Positions 37,921 through 47,010 of a stretch of DNA of 64,000 nucleotides are shown here, in pieces. Location of the stretch: the NCBI RefSeq assembly GCF_023822005.2, contig NZ_CP098806.1:5392501-5456500 (forward strand), given 5' to 3'. This stretch comes from Dyadobacter fanqingshengii. GTDB lineage: Bacteria > Bacteroidota > Bacteroidia > Cytophagales > Spirosomataceae. The position numbers were made by a program, and so were the translations under genes. Every line of letters starts with the position of its first letter. Positions within the stretch are counted from its first letter, which is position 1. The notes under the pieces were generated by a model, which saw only the letters and a program-made list of their open reading frames with translations, was not told the DNA's origin and did no database searches.

Positions 37921-38466
37921 ATGCATTTTTTAACTGTTCCAGGATTGGCGAGCTCGGGGCCGCAACATTGGCAGACCATTTGGGAAAGGCAATATCCGCA
38001 GCGTTTTAGCAGAGTGCAGCAGCAAAACTGGGACTGGCCGATTAAAGAGGATTGGGTGAACCAACTTCAAACCCAGATAAATAATTTAACCGGCCCGACC
38101 GTTTTAATCGGACACAGCCTTGGCTGTATCACAATCGCACATTGGGCGCACCAATTTAATTCTGAGCATATTAAAGGGGCATTGTTAGTTGCTCCTGCGG
38201 ATGCGGAAATGTCCAAGCGATTAAATTTTGTTATAGGCTTTACGCCTATCCCCGTTAAACCTTTTGTCTTTAAATCGGTCGTAGTAGCGAGCACCAACGA
38301 CATTTATGCAACCATTGGCAGATCAAAGGCATTTGCCGGACACTGGGGCAGTGATTTTATAAATGTGGGCAAAAAAGGACATATAAATGCGGTTTCAGGT
38401 CTGGAAGATTGGGAAGAGGGTAAGGAGATTCTGGAAAGCCTGAGTGGAGTAAAACTTGCTGAATAA
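37921..38466 (+). CDS. RBBP9/YdeN-type small alpha/beta hydrolase
   Basis: A 181-aa cytoplasmic serine hydrolase. The opening FLTVPGLASSGPQHWQTIWE is the RBBP9/YdeN signature. The nucleophile elbow is GHSLGC (about residue 60), the acid is in VVASTNDIYAT, and the catalytic histidine is in GKKGHINAVSG. An upstream TTG at 37915 is less likely than the ATG at 37921. It follows the FGE gene after 30 bases and may share the sulfatase operon. The substrate is unknown. Confidence 0.85.
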   Translation: MHFLTVPGLASSGPQHWQTIWERQYPQRFSRVQQQNWDWPIKEDWVNQLQTQINNLTGPTVLIGHSLGCITIAHWAHQFNSEHIKGALLVAPADAEMSKRLNFVIGFTPIPVKPFVFKSVVVASTNDIYATIGRSKAFAGHWGSDFINVGKKGHINAVSGLEDWEEGKEILESLSGVKLAE

Positions 38467-38520
38467 AATTTTACTATATCTTCTTATCTTACAAAACTAA
38501 TTTTTACACTTAACAATCGA

Positions 38521-39132
38521 ATGACTATGAAAAAAATGTTTGTTTTCGTTTTTGCTGGTTTGCTGTTCAATGCCGCTGCAATGGCTGGCCCTGATAAAAA
38601 AGCTGCTGACAAAACACTTGCAGTAGACACAAAAAGCAGTACAATAACCTGGGGCGCTAAAAAAGTAACAGGAACGCATGCAGGCTCGGTGCCTGTTGAA
38701 AGCGGATCCTTGATCGTAGAAGGCGACAAACTGAAAGGTGGAACATTTGTAGCTGACGTGAAATCATTGGTTGTTACAGATGTTACCGACAAAGAAATGA
38801 ACGGAAAACTAACCGGCCACTTGAAAAGCGATGACTTTTTCTCAGTTGAAAAACATCCTCAGGCTAAGTTGGTTATTTCGTCTGTTACACCAAAAGGCGG
38901 TGATGCTTACGATGTTGTAGGCAAATTGACCATCAAAGGAATTACGCAGGAGGTTAAATTCCCTGCAACAGTGAAGGCTGATGCTAAAAAAGTAACGGCT
39001 GTTGCCAAAGTAACGGTGGACCGTACCAAGTATGACATCAAATTCCGTTCGGCTAACTTCTTCGAAAACCTGGGAGACAAGGCGATCGACAATGATTTTA
39101 CATTGGACGTGAACCTTGTGGCTAACAAATAA
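38521..39132 (+). CDS. YceI-family periplasmic lipid-binding protein
   Basis: A lipocalin-like beta-barrel of the YceI family that binds polyisoprenoid or other lipids. The signal peptide (KKMFVFVFAGLLFNAAAMAG) is followed by AVDTKSSTITWGAKKVTGTHAG, the usual YceI start, and HLKSDDFFSVEKHPQAKLVI, its best conserved part. At 203 aa the length is typical. A second in-frame ATG at 38527 could also be used. It ends in a terminator; the next gene begins only 15 bases after it. Confidence 0.93.
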   Translation: MTMKKMFVFVFAGLLFNAAAMAGPDKKAADKTLAVDTKSSTITWGAKKVTGTHAGSVPVESGSLIVEGDKLKGGTFVADVKSLVVTDVTDKEMNGKLTGHLKSDDFFSVEKHPQAKLVISSVTPKGGDAYDVVGKLTIKGITQEVKFPATVKADAKKVTAVAKVTVDRTKYDIKFRSANFFENLGDKAIDNDFTLDVNLVANK

Positions 39133-39162
39133 GATAAGGTAATTTTAAGAAAAGTTTGTATA

Positions 39163-39196
39163 ATCCGGCTCGATTCGATCGAGTCGGATTTTTTTT
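39163..39196 (+). terminator. Terminator after the YceI gene
   Basis: ATCCGGCTCGAT pairs with ATCGAGTCGGAT (one G-U pair, 3-base loop), followed by eight T. The next start codon is 15 bases further on, so any separate GH130 promoter must overlap this region. Confidence 0.85.
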
Positions 39197-39210
39197 AACC
39201 CATCTTATCC

Positions 39211-40356
39211 ATGAAAAAAATATTTACCGGCCTCGCACTCACGCTGACAATGCTTGCGGGAGTTGCATTTGCCCAAACGGAAAACAAGCTTCCCGACTGG
39301 ACATTCGGCGGTTTCCAGCGACCGGCTGGTGTTAACCCCGTTATTTCGCCAGATTCGACCACCACGTTTTTTTGTCCAATGAACAAAAGACAGGTCGATT
39401 GGGAATCCAATGATACTTTTAACCCCGCTGCAACAATAAAGGACGGAAAAATCGTAGTGCTTTATCGTGCAGAAGACAAGGCAGGCCGGGCCATCGGAAA
39501 ACGGACATCACGCCTTGGTTATGCAGAAAGTGAAGACGGAATCACATTCAAGAGACGCAAAGAACCCGTTTTATATCCCGCAGAAGACGGCCAGAAAAAG
39601 AACGAATGGCCGGGTGGTTGTGAAGATCCGCGCGTTGCTGTGACAGAAGACGGCTTATATGTGATCATTTACACACAGTGGAACCAGGACAAAGCTCGGC
39701 TTGGGATTGCAACTTCCAGGGATTTATTAAAATGGGAAAAACATGGCCCGGCATTTTCTAAAGCTTTTAATGGGAAGTTCAACGAAATCTGGTCAAAATC
39801 AGGATCTATTATTACGAAACTCGTTGGTGACAAGCAGGTTATTGCAAAAATAAATGGTAAATACTGGCTCTATTTCGGCGAGGCAAATGTTAACCTCGCT
39901 TCGTCTACCGACCTCATCAACTGGACGCCGCTTGTAGATAAAAACGAAAATCTGGTTAATCTGATTTCTCCGAGAAAAGGCTTTTTTGACAGTAACTTAA
40001 CAGAATGCGGCCCACCAGCCATTGTTACCGAAAAAGGAATTGTGCTTTTATATAATGGTAAAAACGACAAGGGTGAAGACGGCGACAAGCGTTTTACACC
40101 CAACAGTTACTGCGCCGGACAGGTTTTATTTGATAAAAATGATCCTTCCAAAGTGCTGGCGAGACTGGACGTTCCCTTCTTCCGTCCTATGGAATCATTT
40201 GAAAAAAGTGGACAGTATGTGGCAGGAACCGTTTTCATTGAAGGAATGGTCTATTTCAAAAACAAATGGCTCCTATACTATGGCTGCGCTGACTCGCGCG
40301 TAGGTGTGGCGGTTTACGATCCTAAAACGAAAACCCCGGGCGACCCGCTTCCCTGA
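39211..40356 (+). CDS. Secreted glycoside hydrolase family 130-like protein
   Basis: A five-bladed beta-propeller of the GH130 (mannoside phosphorylase / mannosidase) group. The signal peptide MKKIFTGLALTLTMLAGVAF ends near AQ. Conserved features are NPAATIKDGKIVVLYRAED, the catalytic aspartate loop GGCEDPRVAV (about residues 135-144) and LYYGCADSRVGVA at the end. Export argues for a hydrolase (such as beta-1,2-mannosidase) and against a cytosolic phosphorylase, but specificity cannot be called. It stands between the YceI and fasciclin genes, with no SusCD or other GH gene, so it is not in a classic PUL. Confidence 0.88.
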   Translation: MKKIFTGLALTLTMLAGVAFAQTENKLPDWTFGGFQRPAGVNPVISPDSTTTFFCPMNKRQVDWESNDTFNPAATIKDGKIVVLYRAEDKAGRAIGKRTSRLGYAESEDGITFKRRKEPVLYPAEDGQKKNEWPGGCEDPRVAVTEDGLYVIIYTQWNQDKARLGIATSRDLLKWEKHGPAFSKAFNGKFNEIWSKSGSIITKLVGDKQVIAKINGKYWLYFGEANVNLASSTDLINWTPLVDKNENLVNLISPRKGFFDSNLTECGPPAIVTEKGIVLLYNGKNDKGEDGDKRFTPNSYCAGQVLFDKNDPSKVLARLDVPFFRPMESFEKSGQYVAGTVFIEGMVYFKNKWLLYYGCADSRVGVAVYDPKTKTPGDPLP

Positions 40357-40463
40357 GCACCGAGGCTCGTGGATGTCCGCAATTGTATAAGATTATTTTA
40401 GCTTCATCGATCTATCGAAAATTCAAAGTCGTATATCAGGTAAATAAAACGAACTTGATACCT

Positions 40464-41018
40464 ATGAAAACGTCGATGAAAATTACAAGCTTTTTTGCAG
40501 TGGCTTTAATGACTGCATTTAGTGCATTTGCGCAGGAAAAAACAGTAATGGTAGGCGGAGCAGAAATGTATCCTTCTAAGAACATTATTGAAAACGCAGT
40601 TAATTCAAAAGACCACACCACATTGGTTGCAGCTGTAAAAGCAGCCGGATTGGTAGAAACATTATCTGGCGCAGGTCCTTTCACCGTATTCGCACCGGTA
40701 AATGCAGCATTTGCAGCGCTTCCGGCAGGAACGGTTGATAATCTGTTGAAACCAGAAAACAAAGCAACATTGACATCGGTTTTGACTTACCACGTTATTC
40801 CTGGAAAAGTTGATTCTAAATCAGTTGCTAAAATGATTAAAGACGGCAACGGAAAAGCAATGGCAAAAACGGTTCAGGGAGCTGAGCTTACTTTTTCTAT
40901 GGACGGAAAAGACCTTATCGTGACAGATGCAAAAGGTAACAAAGGCAAAGTAACGATCGCGGACGTTTACCAATCCAATGGTGTGATCCACGTAGTTGAC
41001 AAAGTTTTGATGCCTTAA
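40464..41018 (+). CDS. Secreted fasciclin (FAS1) domain protein
   Basis: A 184-aa exported single-FAS1 protein probably involved in adhesion or matrix binding. I chose ATG 40464 because it gives a normal signal peptide (MKTSMKITSFFAVALMTAFS); the longer frame starts from TTG at 40383. FAS1 motifs are FTVFAPVNAAFAALPAGTVD (H1-like box) and NGVIHVVDKVLMP (H2-like box at the C-terminus), with LTSVLTYHVIPGKV between. It ends with a good terminator. Confidence 0.93.
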   Translation: MKTSMKITSFFAVALMTAFSAFAQEKTVMVGGAEMYPSKNIIENAVNSKDHTTLVAAVKAAGLVETLSGAGPFTVFAPVNAAFAALPAGTVDNLLKPENKATLTSVLTYHVIPGKVDSKSVAKMIKDGNGKAMAKTVQGAELTFSMDGKDLIVTDAKGNKGKVTIADVYQSNGVIHVVDKVLMP

Positions 41019-41063
41019 TGAATTGAGTTTTGTGATTTTGGTTGTGTAGAGTGGTTGTGATGT

Positions 41064-41095
41064 GGCGGGAGAGCTTAGGCTTTCCCGCCTTTTTT
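41064..41095 (+). terminator. Terminator after the fasciclin gene
   Basis: GGCGGGA (41064-41070) pairs with TCCCGCC (41083-41089), 12-base loop, followed by six T. It separates the fasciclin gene from the sugar locus. Confidence 0.75.
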
Positions 41096-41252
41096 GTGTG
41101 CCATGCAGGTTAGTACAGGATAGTGTGACGGATATTTTTAGGAATTTTTGGATATTATTTTCTGCTTTTTTAAGAGTAGTTAAGTAAAAATTGCCGTTGT
41201 TGTAAGGGAAGCCATTGTTTCAGAAGTCACTAAACCTATAAATACAATCCAA

Positions 41253-42017
41253 ATGAATTCCAGATTTATCAGCGCCGGACTTATCCTGGCCGTTTTATTG
41301 ACCATCGGAAGCCAGATTTCATGCGTAGCCCAGAAGAAAGAAAAAGGCTATGTATCCATTTTTGATGGCAAATCATTAAAGGGCTGGGATGGAGATCCGA
41401 AATACTGGAGAGTTGAAAACGGAAATCTTGTAGGAGAAATCACACCGGAAACCCTTTTGAAAACAAATTCTTTCATCATCTGGAAGGGCGGCGAGCCAGC
41501 AGATTTTGAATTGAAAGGTTCGGTAAAAATTGCGACTGCCGGTAATTCAGGAGTAAATTACAGAAGCGAGCAACTAACAGACGTTCCTTTTGCGCTCAAA
41601 GGTTACCAGGCTGATATCGACGGAAAAAACAATTATACCGGCCAGAATTATGAAGAGCGCAAAAGAACAACGCTTGCATATCGCGGTCAGAAAACAACGA
41701 TCAAGCCTTACAAAGGAGAAAATACGCCGGAGGCCGTTCGTGCAGGTGTGAAGGGCAATGCCTGGACAGGTCTGGAAGTAACCGGTTCATTAGGAAGCTC
41801 GGATTCATTAAAGACTTTGATCAAAAGCGAAGACTGGAACGAATTCCACATTATCGCCAAAGGGAACCGTCTGCAACATTATATTAACGGCGTATTGATG
41901 AGTGACGTTACTGATAATGATACGGTTAATGGTAAAAAAAGCGGATTGCTTGGCGTACAGGTTCACGTGGGCCCGCCTATGAAAGTGGAATACAAAGATT
42001 TGAGAATCAAACAATAG
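41253..42017 (+). CDS. DUF1080 protein (3-keto-disaccharide hydrolase family)
   Basis: An exported concanavalin-like jelly-roll protein of 254 aa. The signal peptide MNSRFISAGLILAVLLTIGS is followed by cleavage near VAQ or a poor lipobox at QISC. FVSIFDGKSLKGW-like VSIFDGKSLKGWDGDPKYWRVENGNLVGE is the family start and GNSGVNYRSEQL the conserved mid motif, with LLGVQVHVGPPMKVEYKDLRIK at the end. Family members hydrolyse 3-keto glycosides made by a Gfo/Idh/MocA oxidoreductase. It opens a co-directional run of genes through 50.5 kb with small gaps, which makes this a strong pathway signal. Confidence 0.92.
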   Translation: MNSRFISAGLILAVLLTIGSQISCVAQKKEKGYVSIFDGKSLKGWDGDPKYWRVENGNLVGEITPETLLKTNSFIIWKGGEPADFELKGSVKIATAGNSGVNYRSEQLTDVPFALKGYQADIDGKNNYTGQNYEERKRTTLAYRGQKTTIKPYKGENTPEAVRAGVKGNAWTGLEVTGSLGSSDSLKTLIKSEDWNEFHIIAKGNRLQHYINGVLMSDVTDNDTVNGKKSGLLGVQVHVGPPMKVEYKDLRIKQ

Positions 42018-42051
42018 CGTGAATGCCGGCAATGGCAAGAATTACAGTAAA

Positions 42052-42903
42052 ATGAATAAAATAGGATTTAATGTGCTTGCCTGGACGGCGGCGGTTTCTG
42101 ATGATCTTTTTCCCATTTTAGACCGGTTGAAAGGAATCGGTTACGACGGAGCGGAATTTTATTTAGGCCCTCAGGAATCTGCTGCTTACCAACGTGTTGG
42201 AAATTATACCAAAGACATTGGTTTGGAAACCACAGCCGTAATGACCCTCGGCGCGGATGAAAATCCCGTGAGCGAATCGGTGGAAGTGAGGCAAAAAGCT
42301 TTGGATAAAATCAAATGGGCTGTCGATCGCGCACATGACCTGAATGCAAAAATAATCTGCGGACCTTTTCATTCTGCGCATACGGTTTTTGTCAATCGGC
42401 CTGCGTTGGATCAGGAATATGCATTGGCTGGAGAAGTTTTGCATGCCGCCGCGGATTATGCCGCACAAGCCAACATTACATTCGCATTGGAAGCATTGAA
42501 CCGTTTTGAATGCTATTTGTGCAACACCATGGAGCAGCTGCTCAAACTCGTTAAAGCCGCAAACCATCCCCATGTGCGGGCGATGTTTGACACACATCAT
42601 TCCAACATTGAAGAGAAAAAATATTCGACAGCATTGCAGACCATAGCACCCGTTTTGGCTCACGTTCATATTAGCGAAAACGATCGCGGAACGCCGGGTG
42701 ACGGACAGGTGCTTTGGGATGATGCGTTTTCTTCCTTGGCAGCAATTAAATATCAGGGCTGGCTTACGATTGAAGCATTTTCAAGGAATGACCCGGATTT
42801 TGCAAATGCAATCGGAGTCTGGCGCGAATTTTCAGATCCGTGGGACATTGCTGAGAATGGCTACAAATTCATCCGCGAAATGAGCCTGAAACACGGTCTT
42901 TAA
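42052..42903 (+). CDS. Ketose 3-epimerase-like TIM barrel (D-tagatose/D-psicose epimerase type)
   Basis: A 283-aa cytoplasmic sugar epimerase of the AP_endonuclease_2 TIM-barrel group. I chose ATG 42052 rather than GTG 42019 because the fold begins at once with MNKIGFNVLAWTAAV. The four metal ligands of D-tagatose 3-epimerase are all present at E147 (ALEALNRFE), D180 (MFDTHHSNIEE), H206 (HVHISENDRGTPG) and E241 (TIEAF), each exactly five residues before the E152, D185, H211 and E246 of Pseudomonas cichorii D-tagatose 3-epimerase. C3 chemistry on a ketose fits the DUF1080 neighbour. Confidence 0.9.
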   Translation: MNKIGFNVLAWTAAVSDDLFPILDRLKGIGYDGAEFYLGPQESAAYQRVGNYTKDIGLETTAVMTLGADENPVSESVEVRQKALDKIKWAVDRAHDLNAKIICGPFHSAHTVFVNRPALDQEYALAGEVLHAAADYAAQANITFALEALNRFECYLCNTMEQLLKLVKAANHPHVRAMFDTHHSNIEEKKYSTALQTIAPVLAHVHISENDRGTPGDGQVLWDDAFSSLAAIKYQGWLTIEAFSRNDPDFANAIGVWREFSDPWDIAENGYKFIREMSLKHGL

Positions 42904-42927
42904 GCAAACCAACATCATTCCTGACCC

Positions 42928-43995
42928 ATGCAAAAAACCTTGAAATCATTGCTGTTCATCAGCTTTGCCACATTAATATTCAGTTTTATATCGGTTCAGG
43001 CCAGCGCGCAAGGCGATGACGCCGGCAAATATCGCGTCGTTTACAAAGGTGATAAGGGACCGGGCGTTGGTAAAAACATCGTTTTCATCGCCACCGACCA
43101 CGAATACAGAGGCGAAGAATCACTGCCAGCATTAGCAAGGATCTTAGCTAAACGTTACGGTTTCAACTGCACGGTCGTATATGCGCTGGACTCAGCAGGC
43201 AACATTTTTCCGGGTGGTTCCAACATCAAAGGCCTTGATATCCTGGATAAGGCCGATCTGCTGGTCATGTTCATGCGCTTCGCCCATTTTCCCGATGCAG
43301 AAATGCAGCATATCGATGATTATGTGAAAAGAGGCGGGCCTATTGTCGCATTCAGGACGTCTACGCACGCTTTTGACATTAAAAACAATCCTAAATGGGC
43401 ACATTACGGCTGGGATTACAAAGGTGAAAAGACCGACTGGAAAGACGGTTTCGGCGAGTATGTGCTCGGTGAAACCTGGGTTTCCCATTACGGCACCAAC
43501 CACCAGCAATCGTCCAAAATCATTATTGAAAAATCACAAGCCGAGCATCCGATCATGCGCGGCGTGAAAGATATGTGGGTGCAGTCCGGCGGTTACACGG
43601 CCGAGCCTAAGGGAACTGTCCTCGCAAAAGGCGAGGTGTTAAATGGCATGACTGCAACTTCCGAGCCTGACAAAACGAAAGAAATGCTTCCGGTTGCCTG
43701 GATTAAGGATTACCAGGTTGAAAACGGCAAAAAAGGACGCTCGTTCACAACCACACATGGCGCATCGGAGGATTTGCTGAATGAAGGCTTCCGCCGGATG
43801 GCGCTGAATGCAGCTTTTTGGGCCATGGGCATGGAAACAGAAATTAAGCCCAATAACGACATTGCATTTGTAGGACCTTACAAACCCACAACTTTCAATT
43901 TCAGCGGTTATAAGGCCAATGTCAAACCATCGGATCTGGCAGGCTGGGATTCGCTCATTATGCCCGGCGAGATCGTCAAAAAGAAGACAAAGTAA
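42928..43995 (+). CDS. ThuA-domain protein, exported
   Basis: A 355-aa ThuA-like (glutamine-amidotransferase-fold) protein. The signal peptide MQKTLKSLLFISFATLIFSF is followed by cleavage near SAQG. The conserved IATDHEYRGEESLPALARILAK start, DLLVMFMRF, GGPIVAFRTSTHAF and ATTHGASEDLLNEGFRR-like stretches are clear. ThuA partners ThuB, a Gfo/Idh/MocA enzyme, in the rhizobial trehalose/maltitol operon that works through 3-keto derivatives. It lies between two sugar epimerase genes. The reaction of ThuA itself is not established from the sequence. Confidence 0.9.
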   Translation: MQKTLKSLLFISFATLIFSFISVQASAQGDDAGKYRVVYKGDKGPGVGKNIVFIATDHEYRGEESLPALARILAKRYGFNCTVVYALDSAGNIFPGGSNIKGLDILDKADLLVMFMRFAHFPDAEMQHIDDYVKRGGPIVAFRTSTHAFDIKNNPKWAHYGWDYKGEKTDWKDGFGEYVLGETWVSHYGTNHQQSSKIIIEKSQAEHPIMRGVKDMWVQSGGYTAEPKGTVLAKGEVLNGMTATSEPDKTKEMLPVAWIKDYQVENGKKGRSFTTTHGASEDLLNEGFRRMALNAAFWAMGMETEIKPNNDIAFVGPYKPTTFNFSGYKANVKPSDLAGWDSLIMPGEIVKKKTK

Positions 43996-44028
43996 TTTTT
44001 TGATCTGATAAATTAATTAAAGCATTTA

Positions 44029-44856
44029 ATGTCTCAAACACTTCCATTTCGCTGCGGATCAGAGGTTTACACCTGGTTTATGAGCAACAACGGTCAAACG
44101 CATCAAGGCCGGCTTGGTCACATGATTGAAGTCATCGCCAAAGCCGGATTCACGGGAATTCAGCCCATTTTTACCTGGATGGGCGATTTGATCGATCCCG
44201 ATAAGCTGGAAGCAAAGTTGGATGAACAGGGCATTGAGCTGGCAGCATTAGCGCTTGCATTGGACTGGAATGAGGCTGAGGAAACCGAACGCGAGCGCGA
44301 AGTGGCCGATCATGCGATCAAAGTCTTGCAACGTTTTCCAGGCGCAGTTTTAAACACCGTGCAAATCCCAACAGGTCGTCACGACCTGGCAGAGCGACAA
44401 AAACGCCTTGTTAACATTGTAAACACCGTTTCAAAACGCGCCGCCGAAAAAGGCATTCCTTGCAGTTACCATCCTAATTCACCGCACACCTCCATTATCC
44501 GCACAGCCGAAGATTATAAAATCGTCCTCGAAGGACTGGACGCATCGGTTACCGGCTGGACGCCCGATGTAGGCCACATTATCAACGGCGACATGGATCC
44601 TTTGGCCAAAATGAAGGAATATCAGTCACTTATTAACCACGTCCATTTCAAGGATTGGGATGGAAACCCCGAATTTACATTAATGGGCAAGGGGAAAGTG
44701 GACCTCCTCGGCGTAACGCAGTGGTTGAAAGATATTGGTTACAGCGGCTGGATCATTTGTGAAGACGAAGGAAAAGAAGCATTGGAAGATCCCGATTTCG
44801 TAACTACACATGACGGCAATTGGATCCAAAACGACCTGATACCAGCATTAAGATAA
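44029..44856 (+). CDS. Sugar phosphate isomerase/epimerase (IolE-like TIM barrel)
   Basis: A 275-aa cytoplasmic TIM barrel. The metal-site pattern differs from the 42052 paralogue: IPCSYHPNSPHT, then WTPDVGHIINGDMDP, then NHVHFKDWDGNPEF and ICEDEGKEA. This resembles inosose dehydratase / sugar isomerase IolE members, which may act as a dehydratase or lyase on keto sugars. It is 33 bases after thuA and 6 bases before the hydrolase gene. Confidence 0.85.
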   Translation: MSQTLPFRCGSEVYTWFMSNNGQTHQGRLGHMIEVIAKAGFTGIQPIFTWMGDLIDPDKLEAKLDEQGIELAALALALDWNEAEETEREREVADHAIKVLQRFPGAVLNTVQIPTGRHDLAERQKRLVNIVNTVSKRAAEKGIPCSYHPNSPHTSIIRTAEDYKIVLEGLDASVTGWTPDVGHIINGDMDPLAKMKEYQSLINHVHFKDWDGNPEFTLMGKGKVDLLGVTQWLKDIGYSGWIICEDEGKEALEDPDFVTTHDGNWIQNDLIPALR

Positions 44857-44862
44857 ACGCCC

Positions 44863-45669
44863 ATGCCGACGATCAAGACCAACGGAATCAACATGTATTA
44901 CGAAGAAAGGGGCTCCGGCGAGCCGCTTTTGCTGATCATGGGCATAACCGCGCCTGGGTCAGTCTGGAATGTGCATGTAGCCGATTGGAAACAGCATTTC
45001 CGTTGCATCATAGGCGATAACAGAGGCGTAGGACAAACAGACAAGCCAGCAGGCGCATACACAAGCGAGCAAATGGCCGACGATTATGCCGGTTTGCTGG
45101 ACTCACTGGAACTGGAAAATGTGCATGTGGTAGGATGTTCCATGGGCAGCACCATTGCACAGCAACTGGCGATCCGGCATCCGAAAAAAGTGAGATCATT
45201 GGTATTAATGTGCCCTTGGGCGCGCTGTGACGCTTATGCGAAGGGATTATTCCAGCATATCATGAACAGCAAAGCCAGGTTCAGACCGGAGGAGTTTAGC
45301 TTATACATTCAATTATTGATCTTTTCAAAAGCATCCTGGGACGATCCAAAACAGCACGAAGAACTTGAACTGGGCAGAAAACAAGATGCTGTAAATCCAT
45401 TTCCCCAACCATTGCACGGACTGGAAGGCCAGGCAGCTGCATGCATTAATCACAATGCGCTCGCTGATTTGGGTAAAATAGAAAAACCCACATTGGTGAT
45501 CGGAGGAAAAGAAGACATTTTCACACCTGTTTGGATGGCACAAGAGGTCGCAAACGGCATTCCGAATGCAGAGCTATTCCTTTACGAGAAGCTCGGACAT
45601 GCATTTCATTTTGAAAATACGGACGATTTTAATTTAAGAGTGAGGGATTTTCTTTCGAGAACACATTAA
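44863..45669 (+). CDS. Alpha/beta hydrolase, lactonase- or esterase-like
   Basis: A 268-aa cytoplasmic serine hydrolase similar to 3-oxoadipate enol-lactonase-type enzymes. The catalytic triad is visible: serine in VGCSMGSTIA (about residue 95), aspartate in GGKEDIFTP, and histidine in LGHAFHFE. The oxyanion region is MGITAPGSVW. In a sugar oxidation operon it could open a lactone made by an oxidoreductase; this is inference. Confidence 0.85.
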   Translation: MPTIKTNGINMYYEERGSGEPLLLIMGITAPGSVWNVHVADWKQHFRCIIGDNRGVGQTDKPAGAYTSEQMADDYAGLLDSLELENVHVVGCSMGSTIAQQLAIRHPKKVRSLVLMCPWARCDAYAKGLFQHIMNSKARFRPEEFSLYIQLLIFSKASWDDPKQHEELELGRKQDAVNPFPQPLHGLEGQAAACINHNALADLGKIEKPTLVIGGKEDIFTPVWMAQEVANGIPNAELFLYEKLGHAFHFENTDDFNLRVRDFLSRTH

Positions 45670-45715
45670 GGAAAGGGCATAACGGCCTTTTTTAATTTTT
45701 GAATTGACATTATAA

Positions 45716-46783
45716 ATGGAAAGTGCGGAGCATATAAATCAAGACTGGAAAGAGAAAGTAGGCAATCATGTACAGATAGGCGGAATAGAAACGTCTGTCC
45801 TGGACAATGGTGCCGGAAGAGGCACGCGGATCGCCTGGATTAACACAGGGGCCGGGCTACGTTTCAAAGTGGTCATTGACAGGGCAATGGACATTGCAGA
45901 AGCATTTTACAATCAGCATAGTCTGGCGTGGCTGAGTCATGGCGGCATCACTTATCCGCAGCCATTTTCAGATAAAGGAATTGATTGGTTAAGGACATTT
46001 GGAGGCGGTTTGCTCACAACTTGCGGCCTTACGCACGTAGGCGGGCCAGAGTCGGATAGTTTTGGAGACAGAGGCTTGCACGGTTTGATCAGCAATTCAC
46101 CCGCAGAAATCGTTTCAATCATTCAGCCGGATGTAAGAGCTGGAAAGCTGGAAATGAGCATTACGGGCATAATCAGGGAAACAAAACCATTTGGGCCAAG
46201 TCTGGAACTGAAACGGACCATTTCAGCAACATTAGGCCAGCCCGGAATCCGCATTCATGACGAAGTGACCAATAAAGGCAACACGCCTTCGCCGCATATG
46301 CTTTTGTATCATTTCAACTTCGGCTGGCCGCTGGCTGACGAAGGCACTGATATTCTTTGGAGAGGCAAATGGCATCCAAGGCATGGCGAAGAGAATGCAA
46401 AGATTTTCAAAGAAGGAAACGATTTCAAAAAGTGCCCCGCACCATTGGATGATCATCTCGGAAGCGGCGAAGAAGTGGCTTTGGTTGAGATTGAGGCGGA
46501 TATTTTCGGCGACAGCGTTTGCGGACTTTATAACGAAAAAATCGGCCTGGCGGTTGGACTAAAATTTAAAAAAGAACAACTGCCCTGGATGGCCAACTGG
46601 CAACATTGGGGAAAAGGCGAATATGTAACCGGGCTGGAACCGAGCACGCATCCATTATCCGGGCAGGCCCAGGCGAGGGAGGATAAGACATTGATTTTCA
46701 TCGAGCCGGAGGAAACGAAGGTCTATGATTTGGAATTGAATGTGATGACCGAGAAGGAAGCGATTGATGAATACTTTTTATGA
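45716..46783 (+). CDS. DUF4432 aldose-1-epimerase-like protein
   Basis: A 355-aa galactose-mutarotase-like beta-sandwich protein. Family features are DIAEAFYNQHSLAWLSHGGITYP, the FGGGLLTTCGLTHVGGP segment and HLLYHFNFGWPL-like LLYHFNFGWPLADEG with the conserved glutamate/histidine region. It probably acts on the anomeric centre of a sugar. It follows the hydrolase by 46 bases and is followed by the REP-like repeat. Confidence 0.88.
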   Translation: MESAEHINQDWKEKVGNHVQIGGIETSVLDNGAGRGTRIAWINTGAGLRFKVVIDRAMDIAEAFYNQHSLAWLSHGGITYPQPFSDKGIDWLRTFGGGLLTTCGLTHVGGPESDSFGDRGLHGLISNSPAEIVSIIQPDVRAGKLEMSITGIIRETKPFGPSLELKRTISATLGQPGIRIHDEVTNKGNTPSPHMLLYHFNFGWPLADEGTDILWRGKWHPRHGEENAKIFKEGNDFKKCPAPLDDHLGSGEEVALVEIEADIFGDSVCGLYNEKIGLAVGLKFKKEQLPWMANWQHWGKGEYVTGLEPSTHPLSGQAQAREDKTLIFIEPEETKVYDLELNVMTEKEAIDEYFL

Positions 46784-46794
46784 ATAAGGGCCCT

Positions 46795-46965
46795 TTGTCA
46801 GCCTGAGCCTTTTGCCCTTGTCAGCCTGAGCGGAGTCGAAGGCACGAGCGAGACGCCTTCGTGTGTAGCGCGCCTTCGACTCCGCTCAGGCTGACAAAAG
46901 CAGGAGGCTCAGGCTGACAAAAGCAGAAGCTCCGGCTGACAAGGCAAGGCTCAGGCGGATGAAAA
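46795..46965. repeat. REP-like palindromic repeat cluster inside the sugar operon
   Basis: A 26-bp perfect inverted repeat (46818-46843 and 46872-46897, core GCCTGAGCGGAGTCGAAGGC) forms a long hairpin with a 28-base loop. Partial copies of the arm (TTGTCAGCCTGAGC, AGGCTGACAA) lie before and after, at 46795, 46908, 46934 and 46948. Such arms are common intergenic repeats in Bacteroidota. It lies between the DUF4432 and cupin genes, and may block or protect the transcript. Confidence 0.85.
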
Positions 46966-47010
46966 GCTGATATTAATAATTTTACTAAACCAAATTTTTT
47001 CAAAAAAACA

